From NCBI GenBank assembly GCA_905479495.1, contig CAJQMR010000006.1, positions 62,001 through 126,000 on the forward strand: 64,000 nucleotides of DNA. The letters run 5' to 3'. Source of the stretch: an uncultured Anaerolineae bacterium (GTDB lineage Bacteria > Chloroflexota > Anaerolineae > Promineifilales > Promineifilaceae). Every line of letters begins with the position of its first letter. The first letter of the stretch is position 1. The notes beneath the pieces were generated by a model. That model ran no database searches and was not told the DNA's origin. It saw only the letters and a program-made list of their open reading frames with translations. A program made the translations under genes and the position numbers. This document shows positions 42,894 through 51,206 of the stretch, one piece after another.

Positions 42894-43666
42894 AGCTGCC
42901 AGGGCACATCCGGACGAATTTTTTGTCCGAAAGCAATCAGATCATCAATCCGGTTGGTGCGTTCCAAAGTTTGGATCAGGTTTAGCGCCTTAAGCCGGTG
43001 TTCCTCGCCGGACAGATTTTCATACGGCACGCTGAGATCAAAGCAGAGCGTTTGTAAATCGCCGGGGCTGAAGCGGTCGGCCAAAACTTGCCGTAGATGG
43101 ACGAGAAGGTTGTGTGGGACTTGTGGTTGGGATACGGCCGTTTCTCCCCGTTTTTTCTGCTGTTCCTTCTGCGATTGGTAGGCCAATACCCGCCGCTTCC
43201 AATCGGCAAACACACCCTGGAACTCCGCGCTGGCCAGCAAGCTTTCCCCCGGTTTGATGTGCATCACGTACCAATCATAGCCTGTTTCCAATAGCCCTTC
43301 GTATTTCAGACCATCCTCCACCACCACCATCAGCGGATGCCCCAACGTATAAGCCATCGTCGCCTCAATCTGGTTCCAGACAGTGGGCAGGTTCAACCCT
43401 TGCAAACGCGCTTCTTGCGAACTGCCCCGCTTTTCGATGGCGTCAATGAGATGGGTGCGCTCATAGGCCAGGATGATCGACCCGGCACATTCGTGCATGA
43501 GCTCTTTGACGGCCACCAGGGGCTGCTTGCTGGAAAAGTAGGTGCGGCCTACCGTTTGTGGTAACAGATCATTCATCTTTAGGTAGTTTTCGATGGTTTC
43601 CACAAGCTGCTGATGCTGCTTGTTTTCTGTACGGCCGATGCTTAAAAAGATTTTGGCTGCGGGCAT
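42890..43666 (-). CDS. TIR-like nucleotide-binding protein with C-terminal effector-associated domain (EAD)
   Basis: A 258-aa protein. The ATG at 43666 is preceded by TTGGAGAC; a TTG at 43678 is the alternative. Residues 1-140 form an alpha/beta domain: KIFLSIGRTENKQHQQLVE at the start, and later WNQIEATMAYTLGHPLMVVVEDG (region 107-131), whose Glu within QIEATMAY is in the place of the TIR/nucleoside-deoxyribosyltransferase catalytic Glu. Residues about 188-258 are an EAD-type helical domain (LLVHLRQVLADRFSPGDLQTLCFDLSVPYENLSG, region 190-223), as found in STAND/caspase-like conflict systems, where such domains pair homotypically. The ATPase at 58590 has the same domain. It would act as an effector, perhaps consuming NAD or a nucleotide. 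Fold calls are tentative. Confidence 0.7.
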   Translation of the reverse strand: MPAAKIFLSIGRTENKQHQQLVETIENYLKMNDLLPQTVGRTYFSSKQPLVAVKELMHECAGSIILAYERTHLIDAIEKRGSSQEARLQGLNLPTVWNQIEATMAYTLGHPLMVVVEDGLKYEGLLETGYDWYVMHIKPGESLLASAEFQGVFADWKRRVLAYQSQKEQQKKRGETAVSQPQVPHNLLVHLRQVLADRFSPGDLQTLCFDLSVPYENLSGEEHRLKALNLIQTLERTNRIDDLIAFGQKIRPDVPWQL

Positions 43667-43791
43667 GGGTGTCTCCAATTATTTCAACGCAGAGGCGCAA
43701 AGAGCGCAGAGAAAGATAGGTTTGTAACTATTGTATCAGGGAGCGTGGAGGATGGGTAAACGGCCGTACCTACCTGCGAGTGATTTGGGGG

Positions 43792-43905
43792 TTAGACGGC
43801 CGTATTCTCCAAACGGTGCGTCATCAACTGATACCCCATGGCCAGCATGATGGCGTTGATATTGTCCAGATGAGGATTACTTTTGCTAAGAATGCCATTT
43901 GTACA
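43792..43905 (-). pseudogene. C-terminal remnant of an unidentified gene
   Basis: On the minus strand an open frame of about 37 codons ends in TAA (43792-43794) and reads NPHLDNINAIMLAMGYQLM then THRLENTAV. It looks like a natural protein end but has no start, and its 5' side runs straight into the 3' end of the acquired 1430-aa gene. The piece keeps the host palindrome (at 43796). It is probably what remains of a gene broken by insertion. The region 43667-43791 contains a half copy of the CGCAGAG repeat and one further ACGGCCGT. Confidence 0.4.
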
Positions 43906-43909
43906 AAGA

Positions 43910-46900
43910 TCAAAGGGTTACATCCAAAATATAGGGTTGAATTTCAAAACCATCCACTGATAATTCGGCTGATTGATTGGTCAAGTGATTCCGCAAATCT
44001 TCTAAATCTTTTGAGCCTGATTGCCACCTGCTTTTAAGATCTTTTTTCTCCCAGGAATCACACAAAAACCACCCTACCAAATAAATGCCATGATAAATAT
44101 TATTCTGAGCCATGTACCTTTCTTTAAGTTGGGATGTCATTGCCGTTCTCAATTCTCTATTCCAACAACCTTTCACTTCAATTACAATTGTAATAGACTG
44201 GCCGATTTCGCTATTGGGCAATAGTGGCATGGCTTGAATATAAATGTCAGTGAAACTTCCGCGCCTGATTTGATTTTCTCGACTAATAAAAACGCCTCTT
44301 CCCTCTAACTTTTGCTTCAAAAATCTTTCAACGTAATCAGAAAGACGGTCTTCATCCATAGGTGTGTGGAACGTTTGTCTTTTTTCAGCAACAGGAAGTT
44401 TATATTCATTCCAAACATCAATCGCAGTTGGGGTTGCCCCAGTTTTTCCTTGAAATTCAAGGTTTAGCTGTTCAAGGCATTCTTTCACAGCGTCTAGCAG
44501 TTGGCTTCCAGATTGAATCCACCGTGAACTATTATTTTGTCTCAATGCTCTAAATTCGCGAGGCTTTAGAGGGTGCCAAGTGCTTTGTAAATAGTTTACA
44601 CTTGCCTGAGCTTGGTATTGGCTTAAATCAAGATCAAGAAGTGCCTCGATTCTTCCTAATTCTTGGATACATTCTTTTGTTCCTCTCATCGCAAGAGCGG
44701 AAGGAAAGGCGTCTCTAAACCGTGCAATTTCATGTTCCAATGTTATTTTGTAAACACCACTTTGAGGGGGCGGATCGGTCTCCGGTGGATATTGTCGATA
44801 TAGCCAAATGTATAAATCTGCTATTGAAGTTTCATGGATTTTTTCAGCGACAAAGCTACCAGAAATTCGTCTTGTAATAGTGTCAGCAGACGCCACACCT
44901 TCAATTACCTTTTTCCCGAAATCTGTGTCATTTTGAATAGTGGGCCAAACCTTTTCCCAACCAGCATCTTCTGCAAAACTAAGCAATAATTGTCCAGCTG
45001 CAATGGCTCTTTGTCGTGGACGTTCTTCAATCGACGCTGGGTATGTGAGCCAACTTTCAAGTAATGGGCGCGCTAAATTAAAGCTATAACGACAAATAGC
45101 TCGTAGAATTTGTGATTCGTTATCAAACTTGAATTTTGCTTCCTCAAAGGATTTCAGAAATAAAGTCGCTAATTCATCGTCCCAAAACGGCTCAATTTTC
45201 GAAGCAAAAAAGAAATTTTCTCGGTCATTTTCGCGTTCTGCGATCCAAAGAAGCGTTTCGTTTACTTCTTTTCGTGCCATTGTTTGTACCGTTTGTAAAA
45301 GTGCAGTTTTTCGCGTGCGTTTGTGTTCCTCATCTGAACTCAATCTTGAGCGATAAATATAGTAAGTAATTGCTGGTGCCCATTTTTTCCAAATAGCTTC
45401 TGTTAAAGATGTGCTTTTCTTACCATCGATTATTGAGAATAAAGCCCTACACCCGGCAACAATTGCCCAGTAAATTAATTCTGGTTTTTCCCACCAAGAA
45501 TCATTGCATTTTCCTTTATCCGGAGAGTGGGCGTGGAGAAAATCAGATGAGGTGTCAACAATTCGTGATTGCTCAAATTCGCTCAGCTCACTCCAAACAG
45601 GCAAGCGCTCGAACTCATATTCAAACTTATATTCATTCATGAGCATACCATCTGGTCTCACCATCATCCAATAACTCATTATCCACCAAGCATCATTATT
45701 TCCTCGTTCAAATTGTTCAAAGTAAGATAGGACTCTTTCTTTTGGTGAAGGAGTTATAGGCAGTCTTTCCTGCTGACGCATGATTTCTTCATGTTCGCGT
45801 TCTCTTTCAAGTCTTTGTAGATAGAGTTCTTTTGTTTTATTTGCCTCTTCCGAATCAAGAACAGTAAACAGATGGTAATTTAATGTATTCCATAAAGCTT
45901 GATTTTCCTGACCAATTTCATAAATGTACTCAAATTGATCAGGCTCATTGAGATTAATTAGATAATGCAGTAACGCAACAACAAACCTGTCCTCTTGTTC
46001 GGACTCACTACCATTAAAATAATGAATTAGCCAGGGGACATCATCAAAATTGAGGAAAGGTGTATCATGAATTAACTTGTGTGCCATTCTTTCATAATTC
46101 GAGACAATGGGAATCAAGCTTTGTAAAAATAAATATCGTTTGCTTGAGTCACCCAGTACAAGTTCTACAGTTAGAACATCCGGGTTGTTTGTTGGATTGC
46201 CTCTACGACCTTGTCTGGGAATTAGCGAATCATGTTGTTGCCACAATGAAATTGCAGCATGGCTAAATGCTCCTGACACATTTGGTTTATCCAGATTCTG
46301 CCAAGACACAAATAAAATGCTGTTTATCAGATCAATAAAGGCAGATTGCAATAATCGTAATGTGTTTTGATTTTGCAGCCATTCAAGAGCGACCGGCAGA
46401 TCATCTGGCTCGATCCTGGACAATATTATTTCCGACCAGTTTTGAGCAACGTACCTATCTACCAGAGGATCATCCTCTGCTGGGATTATCAACGTAGCAA
46501 AAAGCTCTTCTACCGTTAAATAATCTGGCCAGGTTGCCAAAATACCAGATACTTTTAGTTCGCCAAGGTCACGATTTTCTAGGCTTAGAACGGCAAGCGG
46601 CTTGAGACTTTGCTTTGACTCATCATCACCTATTTCAACGATGCCTTGAGCTGCTCCTATCCTTAACCGTAGAGGTTCTTCTGGGTTTAGAGCGATTTCA
46701 ACCATCAAGTCGAGTAAATTCGTCTCTTTACAAACAGTCGCAATATCTAGACCCAATCTACGAGTTCGCTGAGACTTGGCTGAATCCTGAATAAATTCAC
46801 GAAGTATCGTTGCTAAATTATTACATTTGAGAGATGGTAAATGCTTACCATCGAGGTAAATATGAGGGTTTTTATCTACATGTTCCAGTAGCCCCCGTGC

Positions 46901-48202
46901 AAGTGCCTCTTTAGAGTGTTCATCGCCTGTAGCGACATCGCTCTGAAGCAGAATTTCTGGATCGGTTTCTAATATCAGGTCAAATACTTCGGTCTTAAAA
47001 GAGGCAATCCAAGCTGAAGTTTCATGCAATTGTGGCACCAATTTGCCATCTGGATGAAATATCAGACTCTTGATTTGCGGAATGCTTAAGTTATGTGATG
47101 CATACCAGGCTGCTAAAAATTCCGCATAAGTTTGATGTGCCCATTCTCTAATTTCGCCTCCACGGAAAAGCGCGGTATCTAATGTTTCACGCACACCAGA
47201 TTCGTGAACGAGAAATTCTGTCCCGGAGATCAATTCCTTATCGCCAGATATGTGCTCGATTAATAAGGAATTTGATGCATCTTCTGTCAAAGGAACAAGT
47301 CGGATTGAGGAATATCCGGTGAAAATCAATATTGCGGCTATACGAGCTGCAATGACTAACCGTTCTTCTGGCTCTAACTTGTCACGATCTGCGTGAGGGT
47401 GATTAAACTCAGTGCAAAGTTTTTTACATCCCCGTTCATACAACTCTTTTCGTGTTTGCGGTAATTGTCCTGAAACCACAAATTCATCAAGAAGGAAATC
47501 AAGAGTAATTGGTCTTGCTGCAAATGGTGTTGCTTCTTTTCTCACAACTTCTTGCCAAAATAAGTTAGCATCATCTATGCCTGGAATTTGAGTTGCTGCT
47601 TGGATGACGTCCTGTTCTTGTAACGGGGCCAGTACATAAGCCGCAACGTTATTTTCTCCCCACAAGTTTTTCAATGATTCTTCAAAATCAAGTTGCCAGT
47701 CCGATGTTCGACAAGTTATACAAACTCGTAATTGAGCCAAATTTTCGGAATTGTTCTGAAAAGATGTAGTTAATTTTTTAGTAATAGTCCTAATATGGAT
47801 TCTTGCTTCATCCAAACTGTCTAAGAATATATGAAACACTGAACTTCCCTGTTGCCAAGAAACAAACTGTTCATTTTCGAAGATTTCTTCAACTAATTCT
47901 TCAGCAGACTCAAAGTCTGCTAGATTTTGAATCATAAAAAAATCATCGGTCTCATTATTACTTGAAAGTCGATTGTAAACATCATATAGTGCAAAGCTTT
48001 TTCCCATACCCGGTTCCCCAAGAAGAATCAAGCATGGAATGTTGAGTAATGAGCCAATTTCAACAAATTGCTGGGAGTCCGGTGGAGAAGAGGAATTGAA
48101 CAGAGATGAAGGCCACAGCCTTAATAATCCATCTCTTCCAAAAGAAACTTGGCTATCTCTACGTTGCCAATATCGTGTCCACTGGTAGTTTCGTCGCGAC
48201 AT
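43910..48202 (-). CDS. Large STAND/NACHT-like NTPase with C-terminal PD-(D/E)XK-like nuclease domain (putative anti-phage protein)
   Basis: A 1430-aa soluble protein. Near the N-terminus lie a Walker A GEPGMGKS (62-69), a Walker B HIFLDSLDEA (124-133) and a sensor-like ITCRTSDW (162-169), as in NACHT/STAND NTPases. A long helical middle (about 350-1250) without recognisable repeats may be the sensor. Near the end Asp1319 (SFTDIYIQ) and the IVIEVKG strand with Glu1342 and Lys1344, plus a following Gln in SQLKERY, make a PD-(D/E)XK-type nuclease site. In most known Avs proteins the nuclease is N-terminal, so this order is unusual. The gene is AT-rich compared with its neighbours and has no ACGGCCGT. 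It lacks a ribosome site and may be leaderless. Confidence 0.75.
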   Translation of the reverse strand: MSRRNYQWTRYWQRRDSQVSFGRDGLLRLWPSSLFNSSSPPDSQQFVEIGSLLNIPCLILLGEPGMGKSFALYDVYNRLSSNNETDDFFMIQNLADFESAEELVEEIFENEQFVSWQQGSSVFHIFLDSLDEARIHIRTITKKLTTSFQNNSENLAQLRVCITCRTSDWQLDFEESLKNLWGENNVAAYVLAPLQEQDVIQAATQIPGIDDANLFWQEVVRKEATPFAARPITLDFLLDEFVVSGQLPQTRKELYERGCKKLCTEFNHPHADRDKLEPEERLVIAARIAAILIFTGYSSIRLVPLTEDASNSLLIEHISGDKELISGTEFLVHESGVRETLDTALFRGGEIREWAHQTYAEFLAAWYASHNLSIPQIKSLIFHPDGKLVPQLHETSAWIASFKTEVFDLILETDPEILLQSDVATGDEHSKEALARGLLEHVDKNPHIYLDGKHLPSLKCNNLATILREFIQDSAKSQRTRRLGLDIATVCKETNLLDLMVEIALNPEEPLRLRIGAAQGIVEIGDDESKQSLKPLAVLSLENRDLGELKVSGILATWPDYLTVEELFATLIIPAEDDPLVDRYVAQNWSEIILSRIEPDDLPVALEWLQNQNTLRLLQSAFIDLINSILFVSWQNLDKPNVSGAFSHAAISLWQQHDSLIPRQGRRGNPTNNPDVLTVELVLGDSSKRYLFLQSLIPIVSNYERMAHKLIHDTPFLNFDDVPWLIHYFNGSESEQEDRFVVALLHYLINLNEPDQFEYIYEIGQENQALWNTLNYHLFTVLDSEEANKTKELYLQRLEREREHEEIMRQQERLPITPSPKERVLSYFEQFERGNNDAWWIMSYWMMVRPDGMLMNEYKFEYEFERLPVWSELSEFEQSRIVDTSSDFLHAHSPDKGKCNDSWWEKPELIYWAIVAGCRALFSIIDGKKSTSLTEAIWKKWAPAITYYIYRSRLSSDEEHKRTRKTALLQTVQTMARKEVNETLLWIAERENDRENFFFASKIEPFWDDELATLFLKSFEEAKFKFDNESQILRAICRYSFNLARPLLESWLTYPASIEERPRQRAIAAGQLLLSFAEDAGWEKVWPTIQNDTDFGKKVIEGVASADTITRRISGSFVAEKIHETSIADLYIWLYRQYPPETDPPPQSGVYKITLEHEIARFRDAFPSALAMRGTKECIQELGRIEALLDLDLSQYQAQASVNYLQSTWHPLKPREFRALRQNNSSRWIQSGSQLLDAVKECLEQLNLEFQGKTGATPTAIDVWNEYKLPVAEKRQTFHTPMDEDRLSDYVERFLKQKLEGRGVFISRENQIRRGSFTDIYIQAMPLLPNSEIGQSITIVIEVKGCWNRELRTAMTSQLKERYMAQNNIYHGIYLVGWFLCDSWEKKDLKSRWQSGSKDLEDLRNHLTNQSAELSVDGFEIQPYILDVTL

Positions 48203-48208
48203 AAAGCT

Positions 48209-48237
48209 ATTTTACAAAATCTAATGCCAACTGTCAT
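48209..48237 (-). promoter_or_regulatory. Promoter of the STAND-like gene, probable leaderless start
   Basis: On the minus strand ATGACA (48232-48237), a 17-base spacer and TAAAAT (48209-48214) resemble a sigma-70 promoter. The -10 box ends 6 bases before the ATG at 48202, so transcription should begin at or next to the start codon, explaining why no ribosome site is seen. Confidence 0.5.
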
Positions 48238-48310
48238 TGGTAGTTTGTTTTGTTGCTTTTGCAAGATTCTCTTTTTGACCGTCTCTAGTGGACAAAGTTA
48301 TACTGACGCA

Positions 48311-50377
48311 ATGGAAAAGATTGAAATCGAGCTGACCCCCACCCAACAGGCTGCCATCGCGGCTGAACAGACCAGCTTTTTGCTTGGCCCGGCTGGCACG
48401 GGTAAAACCTTTGCCCTGCAAAACCGCCTCCTCCGCCTGCTGCGTGAAGGGGAACCGGCCTACACCCTGCTGGTCATTGTCGCGGAGCCAAACCAGGCAA
48501 GCGGCTACCTGGACGCTGTGCACCAGTCTGGCTTGGGGCCGTATGCCGACCTGAAGATCACCACCTACACTCAGATGGCGATGGAGATGGTGAAGCTTTT
48601 TTGGCCCCTGGTGGCCCGATCGGCAGGATTTGAACGGCCGTATCATCCTCCCACCTTTCTCAGCTACGACCTGGCTCAACTGCTCATGTGGCACATCATC
48701 ACCCCCATGCTCAACGAAGGCGCGTTTGCCGACCTGCGCCTGCGCCCGCAGCAAATTGTCAGCCAGCTGCTAGACACGCTTAATCGCGCCGCGCTCAACA
48801 GCCTCAGCCTGGACGAGGCCATCGAGCGGCAAATTCGCACCTGGGCCGGGGAGCCGGAGCGCATCCGCCACCTGAACGAAGCAGCCGACGCCGCCCGCCA
48901 GTTCCGCGCCACCTGCCTGCGCGACAGCCTACTTGATCTCTCGCTGGCGATTGAAGTGTTTGACACCCAGCTGGTGCAGCATCCCGAATTCCACAAATAT
49001 TTCAGTGAGCGCTACCGCCACCTCATCGTGGACAACATCGAGGAGCAAACGCCTGCCGGGCAAAATTTTGTGGCCGAACTGATGAACGAGACGGTGACAA
49101 CGGCCGTTGCCTACGATGCCGCCGGGGGGTACAAACGGTTCCTCGCCGCCGACCCGCTGGGGGCTAACCGATTCCGCAGCCTCAGCGCCAATGCCTTTAA
49201 CTTTGACGAGCCATTCATTACCAACACACCGTTGACCCACCTGGCCAATTTGGTGGAAAACGATCTGATGCACACCGCCAAACCATTTGCCGAGGCACAG
49301 CAAGCGATTTTAGACACCGTGAACGGCCGTTACCGCCGCGAAATGATTGTGGAATTGGCCGACACACTCCATGATCTCATCAATGAACACGATCTGCACC
49401 CGTCCGAGATTGCCATCATTGCCCCTTATCTGGATGGGGCGCTGCGCTACATGCTGGGCAACGCCTTCCGCGATGCCGGGCTGCCCTACTACCTGCTGCG
49501 CCGCCGCTCCAGCCCGCGCGACGAACCGCGCGTGCGCGCCTGGCTCACCTGGCTGGCCCTGGCCCATCCCGCTTGGGACATTCCTGTTAGCCCGTTTGAC
49601 GTGGCCGAAGCCCTTACCCTCAGCATTAGCGGCCTGGATGCCGCCCGCGCCGAACTGCTCACCGAATCCCTCTACCGCGTCGAGACGGCAGAGCTGCTGC
49701 CTATTACCGAGCTGCCGGATCGCATTGTCAGCCGCGTGGGGATGGATTTTGTGGGGCTGTATGAGGAGATTCGTTTGTGGCTGGCGGGGCAAGACGGCCG
49801 TGCCAGCATCGACGTTTTTCTGCACAGCCTCTTTACGTTGCTCTCCGAGCGCCGCTTCCAGCCAGAGCCGGACGTGGCCGCCGCAGCGGTTTGTGATTGG
49901 TTGGTCCAGGCCGCTACCCGTCTGCGCCAATCGGCCGAAGCCATTGGCCTGCATTCCCCGGCGGCCATCGGCAATGCTTTCATCGACGGTATCAACCAGG
50001 GGTTGGTCACCGCCAATCCACCGGAGCTGGGCGATCCGCCCGACCCCAACGGCATGATGATTTCTACGATTTACGGCTACCTGCTGGCCGGTTCCCCGGT
50101 GCGGGTGCAGGTGTGGTTGGAAACGGCCACAACTGGCTGGTGGGACATCCCCAACCAACCGCTTAGCAACGCCTTTGTGTTGGCCCAAAGCTACGATCCC
50201 AGCCAGCCCTGGACGATGGACAACGATTTCCACATTCGCAACCAGCTGCTCAGCCGCATTGTGCGTGGCCTGACGGCGCGGTGCAGTGATGGCATCCTGC
50301 TGGCTACCAGCGACCTGGACCGGCGCGGTGTGCGCCAGGATGGGCCGCTGTGGCGGGCGCTGCAGCCGGTGCGCTGA
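48311..50377 (+). CDS. UvrD/Rep-like superfamily 1 helicase-related protein
   Basis: A 688-aa protein with the start ELTPTQQAAI (Q motif) and Walker A GPAGTGKT (26-33) of UvrD-type helicases. The Walker B position reads HLIVDNIEEQTPAG (about 238-251), with Asn in the place where DE is usual, so ATP hydrolysis may be weak or use the next Glu. Helicase segments further on are divergent: IIAPYLDGALRYMLGNAF and PYYLLRRRSS. No nuclease domain is visible. It is divergent to the STAND-like gene but carries several ACGGCCGT copies and is therefore likely native. DNA repair or recombination is the probable role. Confidence 0.8.
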   Translation: MEKIEIELTPTQQAAIAAEQTSFLLGPAGTGKTFALQNRLLRLLREGEPAYTLLVIVAEPNQASGYLDAVHQSGLGPYADLKITTYTQMAMEMVKLFWPLVARSAGFERPYHPPTFLSYDLAQLLMWHIITPMLNEGAFADLRLRPQQIVSQLLDTLNRAALNSLSLDEAIERQIRTWAGEPERIRHLNEAADAARQFRATCLRDSLLDLSLAIEVFDTQLVQHPEFHKYFSERYRHLIVDNIEEQTPAGQNFVAELMNETVTTAVAYDAAGGYKRFLAADPLGANRFRSLSANAFNFDEPFITNTPLTHLANLVENDLMHTAKPFAEAQQAILDTVNGRYRREMIVELADTLHDLINEHDLHPSEIAIIAPYLDGALRYMLGNAFRDAGLPYYLLRRRSSPRDEPRVRAWLTWLALAHPAWDIPVSPFDVAEALTLSISGLDAARAELLTESLYRVETAELLPITELPDRIVSRVGMDFVGLYEEIRLWLAGQDGRASIDVFLHSLFTLLSERRFQPEPDVAAAAVCDWLVQAATRLRQSAEAIGLHSPAAIGNAFIDGINQGLVTANPPELGDPPDPNGMMISTIYGYLLAGSPVRVQVWLETATTGWWDIPNQPLSNAFVLAQSYDPSQPWTMDNDFHIRNQLLSRIVRGLTARCSDGILLATSDLDRRGVRQDGPLWRALQPVR

Positions 50378-50387
50378 ATTTTAGTAT

Positions 50388-50455
50388 AGAGGTGCGACGC
50401 ACTTGCCCTGGTTTAAGGTGCAGCAATATTCGTTAATGAAGTGCGTCGCACCTCT
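50388..50455. repeat. Inverted repeat with 17-bp perfect arms
   Basis: AGAGGTGCGACGCACTT (50388-50404) and its exact complement (50439-50455) flank a 34-base loop, just after the helicase gene. It could be a terminator or a mobile hairpin element. Confidence 0.75.
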
Positions 50456-50719
50456 CTCAATGGTACTTATTCCCCTGTGAACAGGTAGTAAAAATTACTT
50501 TTGGGCCAGAAACGGCCGTCTCCCCCTGTGCTATACTGCGCCACATAGTCATAAGTCCAATTGAAACATTGGTCATTACACTGAAATAGAGTCGCTTTAA
50601 CTTCTCTCGGTTTTGTCAGATGGGTGTTCAGTAAAAGAGGATATGTTGAGGGCAACGGCCGTACCTGATCCAGCAAAAACTGTTTGGGACAGGCATTGCC
50701 AAACCGCAGAGGATTGAAC

Positions 50720-51118
50720 ATGGTAGATGATACGCAAAAAACCATTTTAGTAATAGAAGATGATCCGATCATTCGCGGCCTGTTAGAACTGAATTTAGGT
50801 GACGAAGGCTACACGGTGCTGAGTGCCGAAGATGGCCAGGAAGGTGTGCGTTTGGCTGGCAAGAAGTTGCCCGGCCTTATTTTGATGGACATGCGTCTGC
50901 CCAGCATCACCGGCTGGGAAGCCACCCGGCAGTTAAAGGCTGCCCCGGAAACTCGCCACATTCCCATCATTGCCCTGACGGCTCAATCCACCTCCCAGGA
51001 TTTGCGCCGTTGTTTTGATGCGGGCTGTGATGCCTTTATGACCAAACCAATTCAGTTTGCCCAGCTTTTTACCAAAATTGAAATGCTGCTTAATCGATCG
51101 GTGAACATGGTGGAATGA
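50720..51118 (+). CDS. Single-domain response regulator
   Basis: A 132-aa receiver domain of the CheY type with ATG at 50720 after AGAGGATTG. Acidic pair EDD (14-16 region), phospho-acceptor Asp in LILMDMRLP, Thr in IIALTAQS and Lys in FMTKPIQF are all present. No output domain is attached, so it would work by protein contact or in a phosphorelay. The hybrid kinase gene 88 bases downstream is the likely partner. Confidence 0.95.
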   Translation: MVDDTQKTILVIEDDPIIRGLLELNLGDEGYTVLSAEDGQEGVRLAGKKLPGLILMDMRLPSITGWEATRQLKAAPETRHIPIIALTAQSTSQDLRRCFDAGCDAFMTKPIQFAQLFTKIEMLLNRSVNMVE

Positions 51119-51138
51119 AACCCTCACGGGTTTACTTA

Positions 51139-51168
51139 ATGAAATGTACCTAGATGAAATGTACCTAG
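51139..51168 (+). repeat. Perfect tandem duplication of 15 bp
   Basis: ATGAAATGTACCTAG occurs twice in a row directly in front of the kinase gene. Each copy carries ATG codons, so upstream starts are duplicated. It may affect translation or simply be a replication slip. Confidence 0.85.
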
Positions 51169-51206
51169 AAAGAGAAACCCCTGGTGGGTTGTTTAACGAA
51201 GAACGG

